From UBA11740 sp035635855 (GTDB lineage Bacteria > Acidobacteriota > Blastocatellia > Pyrinomonadales > Pyrinomonadaceae), in contig DASQAF010000025.1 in NCBI GenBank assembly GCA_035635855.1, positions 230,754 to 294,753 on the forward strand: a stretch of DNA of 64,000 nt. Reading direction: 5' to 3'. The position numbers and the translations under genes are program-made. Shown in pieces: positions 37,380-45,774 of the stretch. Positions within the stretch are counted from its first letter, which is position 1. The number at the start of each line of letters is the position of its first letter. The notes below the pieces were generated by a model. It made no database searches, was not told where the DNA came from, and saw only the letters and a program-made list of their open reading frames with translations.

Positions 37380-38825
37380 TCACCGTATCCCCACCAGCCC
37401 CTGCACCGATTGAATCAGTTTCTCTGAGTCGTAGCCGACGCCGTCTTTGAAAACGATCTCGACTTTTTCGATGTCGCTGATGTTGGCGGCGGGATTTCCT
37501 TTCACGATCATCAGGTCAGCTTGTTTGCCGACGGCGATTGAGCCTAGCGACCGGTCCTCGCCCAGAAACTTGGCGCCGTTGAAGCTGGCAATCTTGATCG
37601 CTTCTAAGGGAGTAAAACCCGCTTCGACCAGCAACTCGACCTCGCGCAGGTCGCCGAAGCCAGCCACCACGCCGCCGTTGCCGGTGGGGTCGAGGCCGGC
37701 TATTAACAACCCACCGGCCGCAACAAACGCGCGTTCAAAATCCATCGCCTTGCGGAACAGCGTCAGGTAATCCGAAGTGGAAGAAACGCGCGCCCGCGCC
37801 GTCAGGTAACGCACCCGCGCGTCGGTATTCATCACGTTGAGCACGCGCGGATTCAAGAGCGCGCTCGACGCGCCGATGCCGCTCTGAGTCAAGGGCGCGC
37901 TGCCGGCTTCGAACACCGGCAATGTGGATGTTACGGCCACGTTCCTGGCCACCAGCGTGCGAATCGTTTCCTGCGCGGCCGCGCCCTTCAGATCCAATTG
38001 CCGCAGGCTGGCACTGACGGCGCTGCCGGCGGGACATTTGTCCGGCTGTTTGTCGGCCACAAATTCCGAATCGACAAACAATCCGTGTTCGAGGTCATCG
38101 ATGCCAATCTCCGCAGCTTCGCGAAAACCAATCGAGCAAAGATGGCCAGTAACTTTCAGCCCGCGCTTGTGCGCTTCTTCTACAACCGCGCGCAGTTCGT
38201 CGCGCGTGATATTCATATAAGCTTTGAAGGATGTTGCTCCTTCATCAGCCCAGAAGTTCACCATGCGGCGCGCGTCTTCGGGTCCGGTGAGTTCGTGCAT
38301 CACCGGCGTGAACGCTCCCGCTCCTTCCAGGTAGGGCGCCGTGATGTGCATCTTCGGCCCAATCATTCGGCCACTGTCAATCAGCTTCTTGATTTCAAGA
38401 TCCGTGAAAGGCACAACGCTGCCGGTGGTGCGAATCGTAGTGACGCCGTTGGCGAGATAGAGGCGCGGGAAGCTACTGCCCATGTTCGAGTACATCGGCG
38501 GGTTTCCACCCATGGGAAAGAACATGTGGTCGTGCATGCCCACTAAACCCGGCAGGACTGTGTAGCCTTTGAGATCGAGTATCTGCGCGCCCGTTGGTAC
38601 CTTCGCGCTTGTGCTCGGCGTTATTGATTTGATTTTGCCGTCGCTGATCACGATGGTCTGATCGTCGAGCGGCGCCGCGCCGGTGCCATCGATCACGCGT
38701 ACATGCGTCAGAGCGACTAACGGCGCTTCGACGCGAATGAACTGCTGGCGATCGGATGGAGGCGTCTGCGCCAGACAGGCGATGACAACGGCGAGCAAAA
38801 CGAAGAAAGCGGTTGTGATTTTCAT
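37380..38825 (-). CDS. secreted amidohydrolase
   Basis: 481 residues with a signal peptide (FFVLLAVVIACLAQ) and GGAGAAACCCC before the ATG. The HxH metal motif is HDHMFFPMGG, with further ligands in KVTGHLCSIG and DLEHGLFVD and the catalytic aspartate in IAGLDPTGNGG. The sandwich parts are VRVIDGTGAAPLDDQ and IAVGKQADLMIVKGNP. The active-site lysine may be in FKAYMNITRDEL. It is 27 bases downstream of the rmlD-like gene on the same strand, so probably in that operon, although the functions are unrelated. Substrate unknown; peptide or lactam hydrolysis is typical. Confidence 0.9.
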   Translation of the reverse strand: MKITTAFFVLLAVVIACLAQTPPSDRQQFIRVEAPLVALTHVRVIDGTGAAPLDDQTIVISDGKIKSITPSTSAKVPTGAQILDLKGYTVLPGLVGMHDHMFFPMGGNPPMYSNMGSSFPRLYLANGVTTIRTTGSVVPFTDLEIKKLIDSGRMIGPKMHITAPYLEGAGAFTPVMHELTGPEDARRMVNFWADEGATSFKAYMNITRDELRAVVEEAHKRGLKVTGHLCSIGFREAAEIGIDDLEHGLFVDSEFVADKQPDKCPAGSAVSASLRQLDLKGAAAQETIRTLVARNVAVTSTLPVFEAGSAPLTQSGIGASSALLNPRVLNVMNTDARVRYLTARARVSSTSDYLTLFRKAMDFERAFVAAGGLLIAGLDPTGNGGVVAGFGDLREVELLVEAGFTPLEAIKIASFNGAKFLGEDRSLGSIAVGKQADLMIVKGNPAANISDIEKVEIVFKDGVGYDSEKLIQSVQGLVGIR

Positions 38826-38852
38826 GGGGTTTCTCCAACTCGTAGTTTGGCC

Positions 38853-39710
38853 TTAACCAACTTCTCCAACATATTCGGCCAACGCTGCGCGCCAATCTCG
38901 CAACGGCGCCAGTCCAATCTCTTCTGAGACCTTGCAAGACATCGCAGTGTAGCGTGGGCGCTTAGCAGGAAGCTGAAGGTCAGATAACTTGATTGTCTCG
39001 ATTAGCGTCCTCAACTCGAACTCGGAAATCTTGAGAATGCGCCCGGCCTCTAAAGCGAATTCGTAGTATGAACAGAGCCCGCTGTTCACCACATGGTAGG
39101 TGGCATAGCGACGCCGCGAGACAATTTCCATGACCCTCGGCACCAGGTCATGCACGTACGTTGTGCTTGCCCAGACATCGGTAATCGCGCGAATCTTCTG
39201 CGCCGCGGGCAAAGAACGAGCGACAGAGCTAAAAAAGTTGTTCTTACCGGCGCCGAAAACCCAGGAGGTCCGCACAATGAAGCACCGATCATTCGCGGCG
39301 CTCACGGCGCGCTCAGACGCAAGCTTAGTCTGCCCGTAGATGCTGATCGGATTTGGCGCGTCCTCGATAGTATAAAACGAGTTCCTTGATCGCTCGCCAT
39401 CAAAAACAAAGTTGCTGCTGAGCTGCGCGAACTCGGCGTCAACAGAGTTCGCTGCCTTGGCCAGGTTTTCGGCGCCGGCGACATTCACCGACCACGCTAA
39501 CGACGGATCGAGCTCACTGGCGTCCACTCCGAGCACGGCGCAATTGACAATCAATGCCGGACGCTCGTTCAGGATCGTCCTGGTGACAACCTGGCTATCA
39601 GTGATGTCCAGGTCGGAATGTCTGAACGACAAAACGTCATGACGAGTGGACAAGTGGCGCGCGAATTCGTTTCCTAGAAGGCCGCCGGCTCCAACAATCG
39701 CCACCTTCAT
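38853..39710 (-). CDS. rfbD: dTDP-4-dehydrorhamnose reductase-like (RmlD) enzyme
   Basis: 285 residues, short-chain dehydrogenase fold. The NAD(P)-binding GAGGLLGNEFARHL is at the N-terminus and the catalytic YxxxK is ISIYGQTKLASE. Family blocks YVHDLVPRVMEIV, YHVVNSGLCSYYEFA and RPRYTAMSC are present. RmlD reduces dTDP-6-deoxy-L-lyxo-4-hexulose to dTDP-L-rhamnose for LPS and surface glycans. RmlA, RmlB and RmlC are not in the window, so another nucleotide-sugar or a methionine adenosyltransferase-beta-like role is possible. The start is one base after the stop of the GNAT gene, which implies translational coupling. Confidence 0.82.
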   Translation of the reverse strand: MKVAIVGAGGLLGNEFARHLSTRHDVLSFRHSDLDITDSQVVTRTILNERPALIVNCAVLGVDASELDPSLAWSVNVAGAENLAKAANSVDAEFAQLSSNFVFDGERSRNSFYTIEDAPNPISIYGQTKLASERAVSAANDRCFIVRTSWVFGAGKNNFFSSVARSLPAAQKIRAITDVWASTTYVHDLVPRVMEIVSRRRYATYHVVNSGLCSYYEFALEAGRILKISEFELRTLIETIKLSDLQLPAKRPRYTAMSCKVSEEIGLAPLRDWRAALAEYVGEVG

Positions 39711-39711
39711 A

Positions 39712-40302
39712 TCACGCCTCTATCCCAAGCTTAGCCGCAAGCCGCGCTTTCACCTCCGGCCACTCTTCCCTGATGATGCTAAAGACGACCGAATCACGTA
39801 TGCGACCTTTCGGCATGATCATGTGACTGCGCAAGGTGCCTTCCTCTTTCGCGCCTAAACGAAGAATAGCTGCGCGCGACTGCTGGTTGAGAAGGTCCGT
39901 GATGAGTTCGACCCGCACACATTGCCAATGTTCGAAAGCGTGCGTTAGCAGCAATAATTTACTTTCAGTGTTTACCGCGGTACGTTGCGCGCTCGCCGAC
40001 AACCAGGTGTAGCCGATAGCGACGCGCCGATCGGCCGGGACGATTTCATAGAAACGTGTGGTCCCGACGACTTCTCCTGACACCTTACGAACGATGACGA
40101 ATGGCAACTCTCTTCCCTGGGCCTGACCCTCCAGTGCAGCTTCGATGTAAGCAGCCATCGTCGCGCGAGTGGGTACGATGGTTACCGTAGAATTCCAAAG
40201 CTCGCCATCACCAGCGGCGGCGATCAGCGCTTCTTCGTGCGCCACCGAAAGCGGTTCCAAACGTACATGCTGACCTTCAAGAGTGACCGGAGAGATTTCC
40301 AC
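39712..40302 (-). CDS. GNAT-family N-acetyltransferase (RimJ/RimL type)
   Basis: 196 residues, GTG start at 40302 after CAGGAAAG. The first strand LEGQHVRLEPLSVAHEEAL is that of ribosomal-protein-type acetyltransferases. The acetyl-CoA core appears as GYTWLSASAQRTAVNTESKL, a diverged form of the usual Q/RxxGxG/A pyrophosphate loop, followed by NQQSRAAILRLGAKEEGTLR. Substrate may be a protein N-terminus or an amino sugar; its tight coupling to the RmlD-like reductase makes sugar acylation possible. Confidence 0.88.
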   Translation of the reverse strand: MEISPVTLEGQHVRLEPLSVAHEEALIAAAGDGELWNSTVTIVPTRATMAAYIEAALEGQAQGRELPFVIVRKVSGEVVGTTRFYEIVPADRRVAIGYTWLSASAQRTAVNTESKLLLLTHAFEHWQCVRVELITDLLNQQSRAAILRLGAKEEGTLRSHMIMPKGRIRDSVVFSIIREEWPEVKARLAAKLGIEA

Positions 40303-40441
40303 TGTTCTTTCCTGATGCTTGAGAGTTCGACCCGCGATCAGGCGGGAAGCGGACGCTCCTGGCTAAAGTTATCCGCGCTTCGGTTAACGGTGAACGGAAG
40401 AAATGTGAATGTCTGACGAACTGCAAGTCGTTGAAAGAAAA

Positions 40442-40526
40442 TGGCGGAGGGGACAGGACTCGAACCTGCATAGCCTTTCGGCCGGCGGTTTTCAAGACCG
40501 CTGCACTACCATTATGCGACCCCTCC
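40442..40526 (-). tRNA. tRNA-Ser(UGA)
   Basis: 85 bases, CCA encoded. Acceptor GGAGGGG/CCCCTCC, D stem GCA/TGC with loop TAATGGTAG, anticodon stem GCGGT/ACCGC with loop CTTGAAA (anticodon TGA), a long variable arm CGGCCGAAAGGCTAT and T loop TTCGAGT. The long variable arm fits a class II serine tRNA. Confidence 0.95.
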
Positions 40527-40544
40527 GCATCTCGGCTGCTTTAG

Positions 40545-40573
40545 ACTATATCGCAGCCAGTTTGACGCCTCAA
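40545..40573 (-). promoter_or_regulatory. promoter of tRNA-Ser
   Basis: On the minus strand TTGAGG (complement of 40568-40573), a 17-base spacer and TATAGT (complement of 40545-40550), ending 18 bases before the tRNA 5' end. Confidence 0.65.
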
Positions 40574-40629
40574 CCCCGAACCACCCGGGGTGAAGGTTCT
40601 TCGGAGATGGGTCTGGGTAACGGCCTATT

Positions 40630-40720
40630 ACACGCAGAGGACGCAGAGGCACTCGCAGAGGTACGCAAAGGCTGTCTCTCTGCGTACCTTTGCGAAACCC
40701 TCCGCGCCCTCTGCGTTAAA
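40630..40720. repeat. inverted repeat, CTCTGCG family
   Basis: Arms of about 42 bases, 40630-40671 (TACACGCAGAGGACGCAGAG...) and 40676-40720 (...CCTCTGCGTTAAAGA), with very few unpaired loop bases. Same family as 35345-35476 and 42417-42512. It lies between the tRNA-Ser promoter and the phoH promoter in a 614-base gap (40303-40916) whose remaining sequence shows no gene. Confidence 0.85.
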
Positions 40721-40804
40721 GATGTACCTACCTTAGGCTCAAGTCTGGAAGAACCAAACCCGGTCGCTGCCGCTCCCGGTATTGACCTCACCGCAAGCTC
40801 AGAA

Positions 40805-40833
40805 TTGACAACCTACTTCCCCTGTAATAGAGT
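40805..40833 (+). promoter_or_regulatory. promoter of the phoH-ybeY-corC operon
   Basis: TTGACA (40805-40810), a 17-base spacer and TAGAGT (40828-40833), 83 bases before the phoH start. Confidence 0.6.
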
Positions 40834-40916
40834 CCGATACGCACCATGCGAAAGAGCATTCCGCAAACTCACCCTCTCAATCACTCGACAATTTACGCAG
40901 GAGAAAGTTTCATCAG

Positions 40917-41870
40917 TTGAAGCAAATTGAGCTTCCACCAAAAGGACTGGAAACGCTTTTCGGCGTTCACGACCAGAACATCAAATACCTCGAGTCGTTG
41001 CTCGACGTTCAAATCAACGGGCGTGGCCACAGTCTGAATGTTGACGGCGATCCCAAGGACGTCGATACGGTTGAGCGCATTCTGGCAGACTTCTCGCAGT
41101 TGTTTGCCGAGGGCCGTCAGTTTACCGACAAAGAGCTGCGCGAGGCGTTCACCCAGATCGCCGAAGATCGCGCCTACAGCCTGCGGGATTATTTCACGCG
41201 CTCGAGGTTCAGCCCTGCCGGCAAGAAACAGGTGGCGCCCAAATCGGCAATGCAGCGGCGCTATATCGAGACGATTCAGCAAAAAGACATCGTCTTTGGC
41301 ATCGGCCCGGCCGGAACCGGTAAGACCTATCTGGGTGTGGCGATGGCCGTGCAGGCCCTGATGCAGAAGCAGGTCAACCGCATAGTCCTCGCCCGGCCCG
41401 CTGTGGAAGCTGGCGAGAAACTGGGATTCCTCCCCGGAGATTTGCAGGAGAAAGTCGATCCATACCTGCGGCCGCTATATGACGCGTTGTTCGACCTGGT
41501 CGATTACGAACGCGTGACCCGTCTGTTGGAAAAGCAGGTGATCGAAATAGCGCCGCTGGCCTTCATGCGCGGACGGACCCTCTCTGACGCGTTCGTGATC
41601 CTGGACGAAGCCCAGAACACCACCAGCGAACAGATGAAGATGTTTCTGACACGCATTGGTTTTGGATCAAAGGCGGTCATTACCGGCGATGTGACTCAGA
41701 TCGACCTGCCCACCGGCAAACGGAGCGGGCTGGTCGAGGCCGAGCGCGTGCTGGCAAACATCGAGGGCATCGAGTTTGTTTACTTCAGCGATAAAGACGT
41801 CGTGCGACACAAGCTGGTGCAGATGATCATCAAGGCCTACGAGACGCATACCAAGAAGAGCGAGATCTAG
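40917..41870 (+). CDS. phoH: PhoH-family ATPase (YbeZ)
   Basis: 317 residues, TTG start at 40917 with CAGGAG about 13 bases upstream. An N-terminal KH-like region (residues 1-90) precedes the P-loop: Walker A GIGPAGTGKT (about 128-137) and Walker B FVILDEAQN (226-234). PhoH2/YbeZ proteins are RNA-linked ATPases that work with the endoribonuclease YbeY in ribosome quality control and rRNA processing. The next gene is ybeY and then corC, the widely conserved order. A dispersed inverted repeat starts on the base after the TAG stop. Confidence 0.95.
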   Translation: MKQIELPPKGLETLFGVHDQNIKYLESLLDVQINGRGHSLNVDGDPKDVDTVERILADFSQLFAEGRQFTDKELREAFTQIAEDRAYSLRDYFTRSRFSPAGKKQVAPKSAMQRRYIETIQQKDIVFGIGPAGTGKTYLGVAMAVQALMQKQVNRIVLARPAVEAGEKLGFLPGDLQEKVDPYLRPLYDALFDLVDYERVTRLLEKQVIEIAPLAFMRGRTLSDAFVILDEAQNTTSEQMKMFLTRIGFGSKAVITGDVTQIDLPTGKRSGLVEAERVLANIEGIEFVYFSDKDVVRHKLVQMIIKAYETHTKKSEI

Positions 41871-41990
41871 ATAATTGCCGATCTTCAATTGCCGATTGCC
41901 GATTTGAAATCCTACGAGCAGCAAAGCTAACCACTAAAACTGACGTCTCGCCTGCAATCGAAATCGGCAATGGGCAATTGGAAATCGGAA
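41871..41990. repeat. inverted repeat filling the phoH-ybeY gap
   Basis: Left arm 41873-41910 (ATTGCCGATCTTCAATTGCC...) and right arm 41955-41990 (...AATCGAAATCGGCAATGGGC...) pair imperfectly. The element begins right after the phoH stop and ends at the base before the ybeY ATG, so it is the entire intergenic space. Related words recur at 60314-60426 and 63507-63588. Confidence 0.85.
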
Positions 41991-42416
41991 ATGATTGAAG
42001 TTATCAATCGCCAGCGGCGCCGCAAGATCATTGCGAAGCAATGGCGCGACTTTGGGGAACAATCGCTGCGAGCAATTGGCAAGAGCGAACAGAGCGCGAC
42101 GATTGTATTCGTCGCCGATGAAGCTATAAAGAAGCTGAACCGTCAATTTCGCGGAAAGAATTACGCCACCGACGTGCTCTCGTTTACCAGCGAAGCCGAA
42201 GCCTTCGAAGTTGATCAGCAAAAGCATCTCGGCGAGGTGGTTATCTCAGTGCAGCGCGCGGCGGCGCAGGCCAGGGACAATGGCCTCAGCTTTTCGAATG
42301 AAGTGAAGCAGTTGATTCTGCACGGGCTCTTGCACCTGTCAGGTCACGATCACGAAACTGACAGGGGCGAAATGGACCGGCTCGAGTTGAAGCTGCGAAA
42401 ACAACTGGGAATCTAA
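41991..42416 (+). CDS. ybeY: rRNA maturation endoribonuclease YbeY
   Basis: 141 residues from ATG 41991. An in-frame ATG at 41970 would add seven residues encoded by the repeat and is rejected. The zinc-binding and catalytic signature HGLLHLSGHDHETDRGEM (H-x3-H-x5-H) is complete. FVADEAIKKLNRQFRGKNYATDVLSF, abbreviated as the NRQFRGKNYATDVLSF block, is the usual substrate loop. YbeY is a single-strand RNase for 16S 3'-end maturation and 70S quality control. The start lies at the end of a repeat arm and lacks an obvious Shine-Dalgarno sequence, so translational coupling or leaderless-like initiation is likely. Confidence 0.95.
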   Translation: MIEVINRQRRRKIIAKQWRDFGEQSLRAIGKSEQSATIVFVADEAIKKLNRQFRGKNYATDVLSFTSEAEAFEVDQQKHLGEVVISVQRAAAQARDNGLSFSNEVKQLILHGLLHLSGHDHETDRGEMDRLELKLRKQLGI

Positions 42417-42512
42417 CTCTCTGTGTAACTCTGTGAAAGCTCTGCGTCTCTATGGTAATGATTGCCTGTTTACCACAGAGACAGAGAGAAGCACAGAGGT
42501 TACACGGAGAAA
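42417..42512. repeat. inverted repeat after ybeY
   Basis: Arms 42417-42458 (CTCTCTGTGTAACTCTGTG...) and 42468-42512 (...CACAGAGGTTACACGGAG) form a long hairpin of the CTCTGCG family. It starts directly after the ybeY stop codon and is followed 55 bases later by corC. Confidence 0.85.
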
Positions 42513-42566
42513 ACCGCTCTCGCTTTTGTCTATTTACCGTTTAGGATTTACCATTGACGCGCCTCT

Positions 42567-43871
42567 ATGGAAGTCGAACTCGCCCTTAGTTTTCTGCTGC
42601 TCCTGGCGCTGACATTTTTGGCCACCGTCGATATGGCCTTTGGCCAGTTGAGCGATGTAGGACTGCGCCGGCTGGCCGCCGAGGCAGAAGAACATCCGAC
42701 TGCCCGCTACACGCCTTTCCTGAAAGAGATTCTCGAGAATCGCGCGCGCTTTAGTTTCACTCTCTCGGCCGCGATCCAGATTCTGCTGATCGTCTTCTCG
42801 GTCCTGGTTACCTACATCTGTCTGCAATGGTTTTCCGCCAACAGCCTGGCGCTGTTTATCTCGCTGGCCTCGGGACTGGTACTGGCGGGAATCTTTCGCC
42901 AGTTCATCCCGCGGCTGCTCTCTCTGCGTAATCCGGAAGGAAAGTTGCCGCGCCTCTTGCCGTTGCTGCGGCCTTTCTATCGCCTGCTCGCTTTTGCCGC
43001 CGAACCATGGCACCGCTCGTTCGATCGCATGCGCGCACAGGAGGAGCTGGAAGAGGCGAACACCGAAGAGGAAGAGGACGACGGCGATGACATTCAGGCA
43101 TTTATCGATGTCGGCGAGGCCGAAGGCATTATCGAAGAGGAAGAGCGCCAACTGATTCACTCAGTCTTTGAATTCGGCGACAAGACCGTGGAAGAAGTCA
43201 TGACGCCGCGGACAGAAATCGTTGCCCTGCCGAACACCGCTTCGGTGCGCGAGGCCTGCGATCTGATGATCGAAACAAAGCACTCACGTCTGCCCGTCTT
43301 CCGCGAACAGATCGACAACGTCGAAGGCCTAATCTACGTGCGCGACCTGCTGATTTGCTGGACCGCTAATAAGGCTGAGTCTCCGATCACACCACTAATT
43401 CGGCCGGTCTATTTCATCCCCGAAACAAAACCCGTGGCCCGGCTGCTCGAAGAAATGCAAAAAGCGCATGCCTATCTGGCCATAGTGATTGACGAATACG
43501 GCGGCATCGCCGGATTGGTGACGGTAGAAGATATCCTGGAAGAGATCGTGGGCGAGATTGAAGACGAAGACAAGAGCGGTGAAGAGCCGGAAGAAATCGT
43601 CTCGGCCGGCGACGGCGTCTATGAAGTGCTGGGCGGCACCGAGATTGGAAAGATCGAGCGGTTGTTCGACATGGAAATCGAGGCCGATGATTTCACCACG
43701 ATCGCCGGTCTGGTAATCGCGCAAACGGGGAGCGTGCCGCGACCGGGAGCGCGTCTGACTTTTCGCGGCCTCGAGGTCGAGGTGCTGGCCGCCGACAAGA
43801 AACGCATCGAGCGGCTGAAATTAAAGCGGGCTCAGGAAGTGAACGCCAGCGATGCGGCGGCAAACAGATGA
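42567..43871 (+). CDS. corC: CorC/HlyC-type CBS-domain membrane protein
   Basis: 434 residues. An N-terminal DUF21/CNNM membrane domain (residues 1-125) has four hydrophobic segments. An acidic linker (EEANTEEEEDDGDD) is followed by a CBS pair with VEEVMTPRTEIVALP and ARLLEEMQKAHAYLAIVIDEYGG. The C-terminal CorC_HlyC transporter-associated domain (GDGVYEVLGGTEIGKIERLF) closes the protein. Members are linked to Mg2+/Co2+ efflux or resistance to membrane stress. The gene completes the phoH-ybeY-corC order. Its stop overlaps the start of the next gene (ATGA). Confidence 0.92.
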   Translation: MEVELALSFLLLLALTFLATVDMAFGQLSDVGLRRLAAEAEEHPTARYTPFLKEILENRARFSFTLSAAIQILLIVFSVLVTYICLQWFSANSLALFISLASGLVLAGIFRQFIPRLLSLRNPEGKLPRLLPLLRPFYRLLAFAAEPWHRSFDRMRAQEELEEANTEEEEDDGDDIQAFIDVGEAEGIIEEEERQLIHSVFEFGDKTVEEVMTPRTEIVALPNTASVREACDLMIETKHSRLPVFREQIDNVEGLIYVRDLLICWTANKAESPITPLIRPVYFIPETKPVARLLEEMQKAHAYLAIVIDEYGGIAGLVTVEDILEEIVGEIEDEDKSGEEPEEIVSAGDGVYEVLGGTEIGKIERLFDMEIEADDFTTIAGLVIAQTGSVPRPGARLTFRGLEVEVLAADKKRIERLKLKRAQEVNASDAAANR

Positions 43872-44104
43872 AGACAGAACTTCGAAAACTTGCCGGCCTG
43901 TTTTCAACTCGCCTGAGTGGGCCTTCAGTGTGCGAAGCTTGCGGCGACAAGTTCTCGTGCGGCGCGAGCTTACGCGGGTGCTGGTGCTCAGAAATAAAAT
44001 TGAACGACGAAGCGCGGGCAGAGTTGAAGTCTCGATATAATGGTTGTCTTTGTCGCCGATGTCTGGAACGACTGTCAGAACCGCCTGTGGTAACGGGCGG
44101 TTGA
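43868..44104 (+). CDS. small cysteine-rich CWC domain protein
   Basis: 78 residues. The start overlaps the corC stop (ATGA), so it is translationally coupled to that operon. Cysteines in CEACGDKFSCGASLRGCWC and CLCRRCLERL match the short Cys-rich_CWC domain (two CxxC plus CWC), a predicted zinc-binding protein with unknown role. Its 4-base overlap and intact motif make it a real gene despite its small size. Confidence 0.8.
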   Translation: MKTELRKLAGLFSTRLSGPSVCEACGDKFSCGASLRGCWCSEIKLNDEARAELKSRYNGCLCRRCLERLSEPPVVTGG

Positions 44105-44129
44105 TTCTGACCTTCAACATTTCCGCGTT

Positions 44130-44504
44130 GTGAGCAATCGAAGGGCGAAATCATGGATACCATTAATGCTTTGCTACTGGGTGCTCGTGTTGGCAATCAT
44201 CTACCTGGAGATCAGGTATATGTCATCATCAGATTGGGCCGGACTAGCCGGGTTTTTCCTCACCCTGCCCCTCAGCGTGTTCGTCGTTACGGGATACTTA
44301 CTGGCAAGCTACGCAACTGAAGTCCGTGGATACAACATACACGTAACCGAATATCACGTAGAATATGGTTTTCTGATTTGTGCATTCCTAAATGCCTTCA
44401 TATTCTATCCTCTCTATTGCTGGCTGTTGGGCCGCAAGCAACCTCGATCGGCTCAGCCCCCGCCGTCACCTCCTATTGATTTCAAACATGACCGTACCAG
44501 TTGA
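44130..44504 (+). CDS. small membrane protein, unknown
   Basis: 124 residues, GTG start at 44130, no clear ribosome binding site. Three hydrophobic helices are visible (residues 11-28, 37-58, 80-98: IPLMLCYWVLVLAIIYL, LAGFFLTLPLSVFVVTGYLL, FLICAFLNAFIFYPLYCWLL). The tail is Pro-rich (QPPPSPPIDF). Its protein-like composition and position after the CWC gene support a gene, but it has no known relatives I can name. Confidence 0.55.
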   Translation: MSNRRAKSWIPLMLCYWVLVLAIIYLEIRYMSSSDWAGLAGFFLTLPLSVFVVTGYLLASYATEVRGYNIHVTEYHVEYGFLICAFLNAFIFYPLYCWLLGRKQPRSAQPPPSPPIDFKHDRTS

Positions 44505-44529
44505 CAACACACGCTGACTCGCCGACTAT
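44501..44529 (+). promoter_or_regulatory. possible promoter of the deoxyhypusine-synthase-like operon
   Basis: Consensus TTGACA (44501-44506) with a weak -10 (GACTAT, 44524-44529) after 17 bases, 62 bases before the TTG start. The -35 overlaps the stop of the previous gene. Confidence 0.35.
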
Positions 44530-44590
44530 TCCTTTTCACGTTCGCTAAATCAAAAAAGCAATTCCATAGTCCACATAGTCCAATAGAGTC

Positions 44591-45760
44591 TTGGCAAAAA
44601 AACCGCAAAGCAAATTTCTGCGAGGCCGGCGAATCGATCCAAAGCCCATCACCGGCAGCACCAAACTTGTCGAGTTGGTTGACAATGCATTCCTGGCCTA
44701 CAACGCCGCGCGTCTGCGCGAAGCCTGTTGGCTGTTCACCGAGAAAATGCTGGAGCCGGACGTCACCGTCGGAGTAACGCTGACCGGCGCGCTCACGCCC
44801 GCAGGTCTGGGCATGTCGGCCTTGATTCCCCTGATCAAGGCCGGCTTCATCGACTGGGTGATTTCGACTGGCGCTAACTTGTATCACGACACGCACTTTG
44901 GCCTGGGTCTGCCGATGCATGAAGGCAACGCTCAGACTTCCGATATCGTCCTGCGGGACGAGGAAGTGGTGCGCATCTATGACATCTTCTTTGACTATTC
45001 AGTACTGTTGGATACCGACGCATTTTTTCGCCGGGTGATTGAGGCGCCTGAATTTCAGCGGCCAATGTCCACGGCCGAGTTTCACCACCTGGTGGGCCGA
45101 TATGTCTGGGAACGCGAACGAAAGCTGGGCCTAAAGAATAAGTCACTGCTGTCGGCGGCGTACGAGTACGCAGTGCCGCTCTATACTTCATCGCCGGGCG
45201 ATTCATCAATTGGCATGAATGTCGCGGCCAAAGCTTTACAGGGAAACAAGCTCGCTTTCGATCCTTCTCTGGACGTGAATGAAACCGCGGCGATTGTGTT
45301 GGCGGCAAAACGCGGCTTGATTCATGATGGCGTCAGAATCGGTAGCGGTAGCGACCGGGTCAAGCGCTCGAGCCGAAAGAAATCCGGCAAGTCCGCGATT
45401 TTCATTCTCGGCGGCGGCTCACCTAAAAACTTCGCCTTGCAGACTGAACCACAGATTCAGGAAGTGCTGGGTATCGACGAGCGCGGCCACGACTATTTTC
45501 TCCAGGTAACCGACGCGCGGCCTGACACCGGCGGACTGTCCGGCGCGACGCCCGGTGAAGCCGTGTCGTGGGGCAAGGTCGATCCCGATCGTCTGCCTGA
45601 TGCAGTTGTTTGCTATCTGGATTCGACGGTAGCATTACCTTTGATCGCAGCGTATGCTCTAGCCAGGCGCAAGCCCCGACCGCCGCGCCGGCTCTATCAA
45701 CGTAACGAAGAGTTCATGAACCTGTTGGTGGCTGAATACAAGAAGTCGAGCCGCAGATAG
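44591..45760 (+). CDS. deoxyhypusine synthase-like enzyme
   Basis: 389 residues, TTG start at 44591 without a strong ribosome binding site. The NAD-binding Rossmann-like fold and the family blocks TLTGALTPAGLGMSALIPLI, DWVISTGANLYHD and ILGGGSPKNF are present. EAVSWGKVDPD carries the catalytic lysine (residue 329), which in the eukaryal enzyme forms the imine with the aminobutyl group. The human KHHI active-site histidine pair is PKNF here, so the acceptor differs from eIF5A; bacteria lack eIF5A hypusination. Bacterial homologues have been linked to homospermidine or guanidino-polyamine formation. It heads an operon with YkgJ-type and MM0924-like genes. Confidence 0.9.
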   Translation: MAKKPQSKFLRGRRIDPKPITGSTKLVELVDNAFLAYNAARLREACWLFTEKMLEPDVTVGVTLTGALTPAGLGMSALIPLIKAGFIDWVISTGANLYHDTHFGLGLPMHEGNAQTSDIVLRDEEVVRIYDIFFDYSVLLDTDAFFRRVIEAPEFQRPMSTAEFHHLVGRYVWERERKLGLKNKSLLSAAYEYAVPLYTSSPGDSSIGMNVAAKALQGNKLAFDPSLDVNETAAIVLAAKRGLIHDGVRIGSGSDRVKRSSRKKSGKSAIFILGGGSPKNFALQTEPQIQEVLGIDERGHDYFLQVTDARPDTGGLSGATPGEAVSWGKVDPDRLPDAVVCYLDSTVALPLIAAYALARRKPRPPRRLYQRNEEFMNLLVAEYKKSSRR

Positions 45761-45774
45761 AGAGCGCAGACGGG

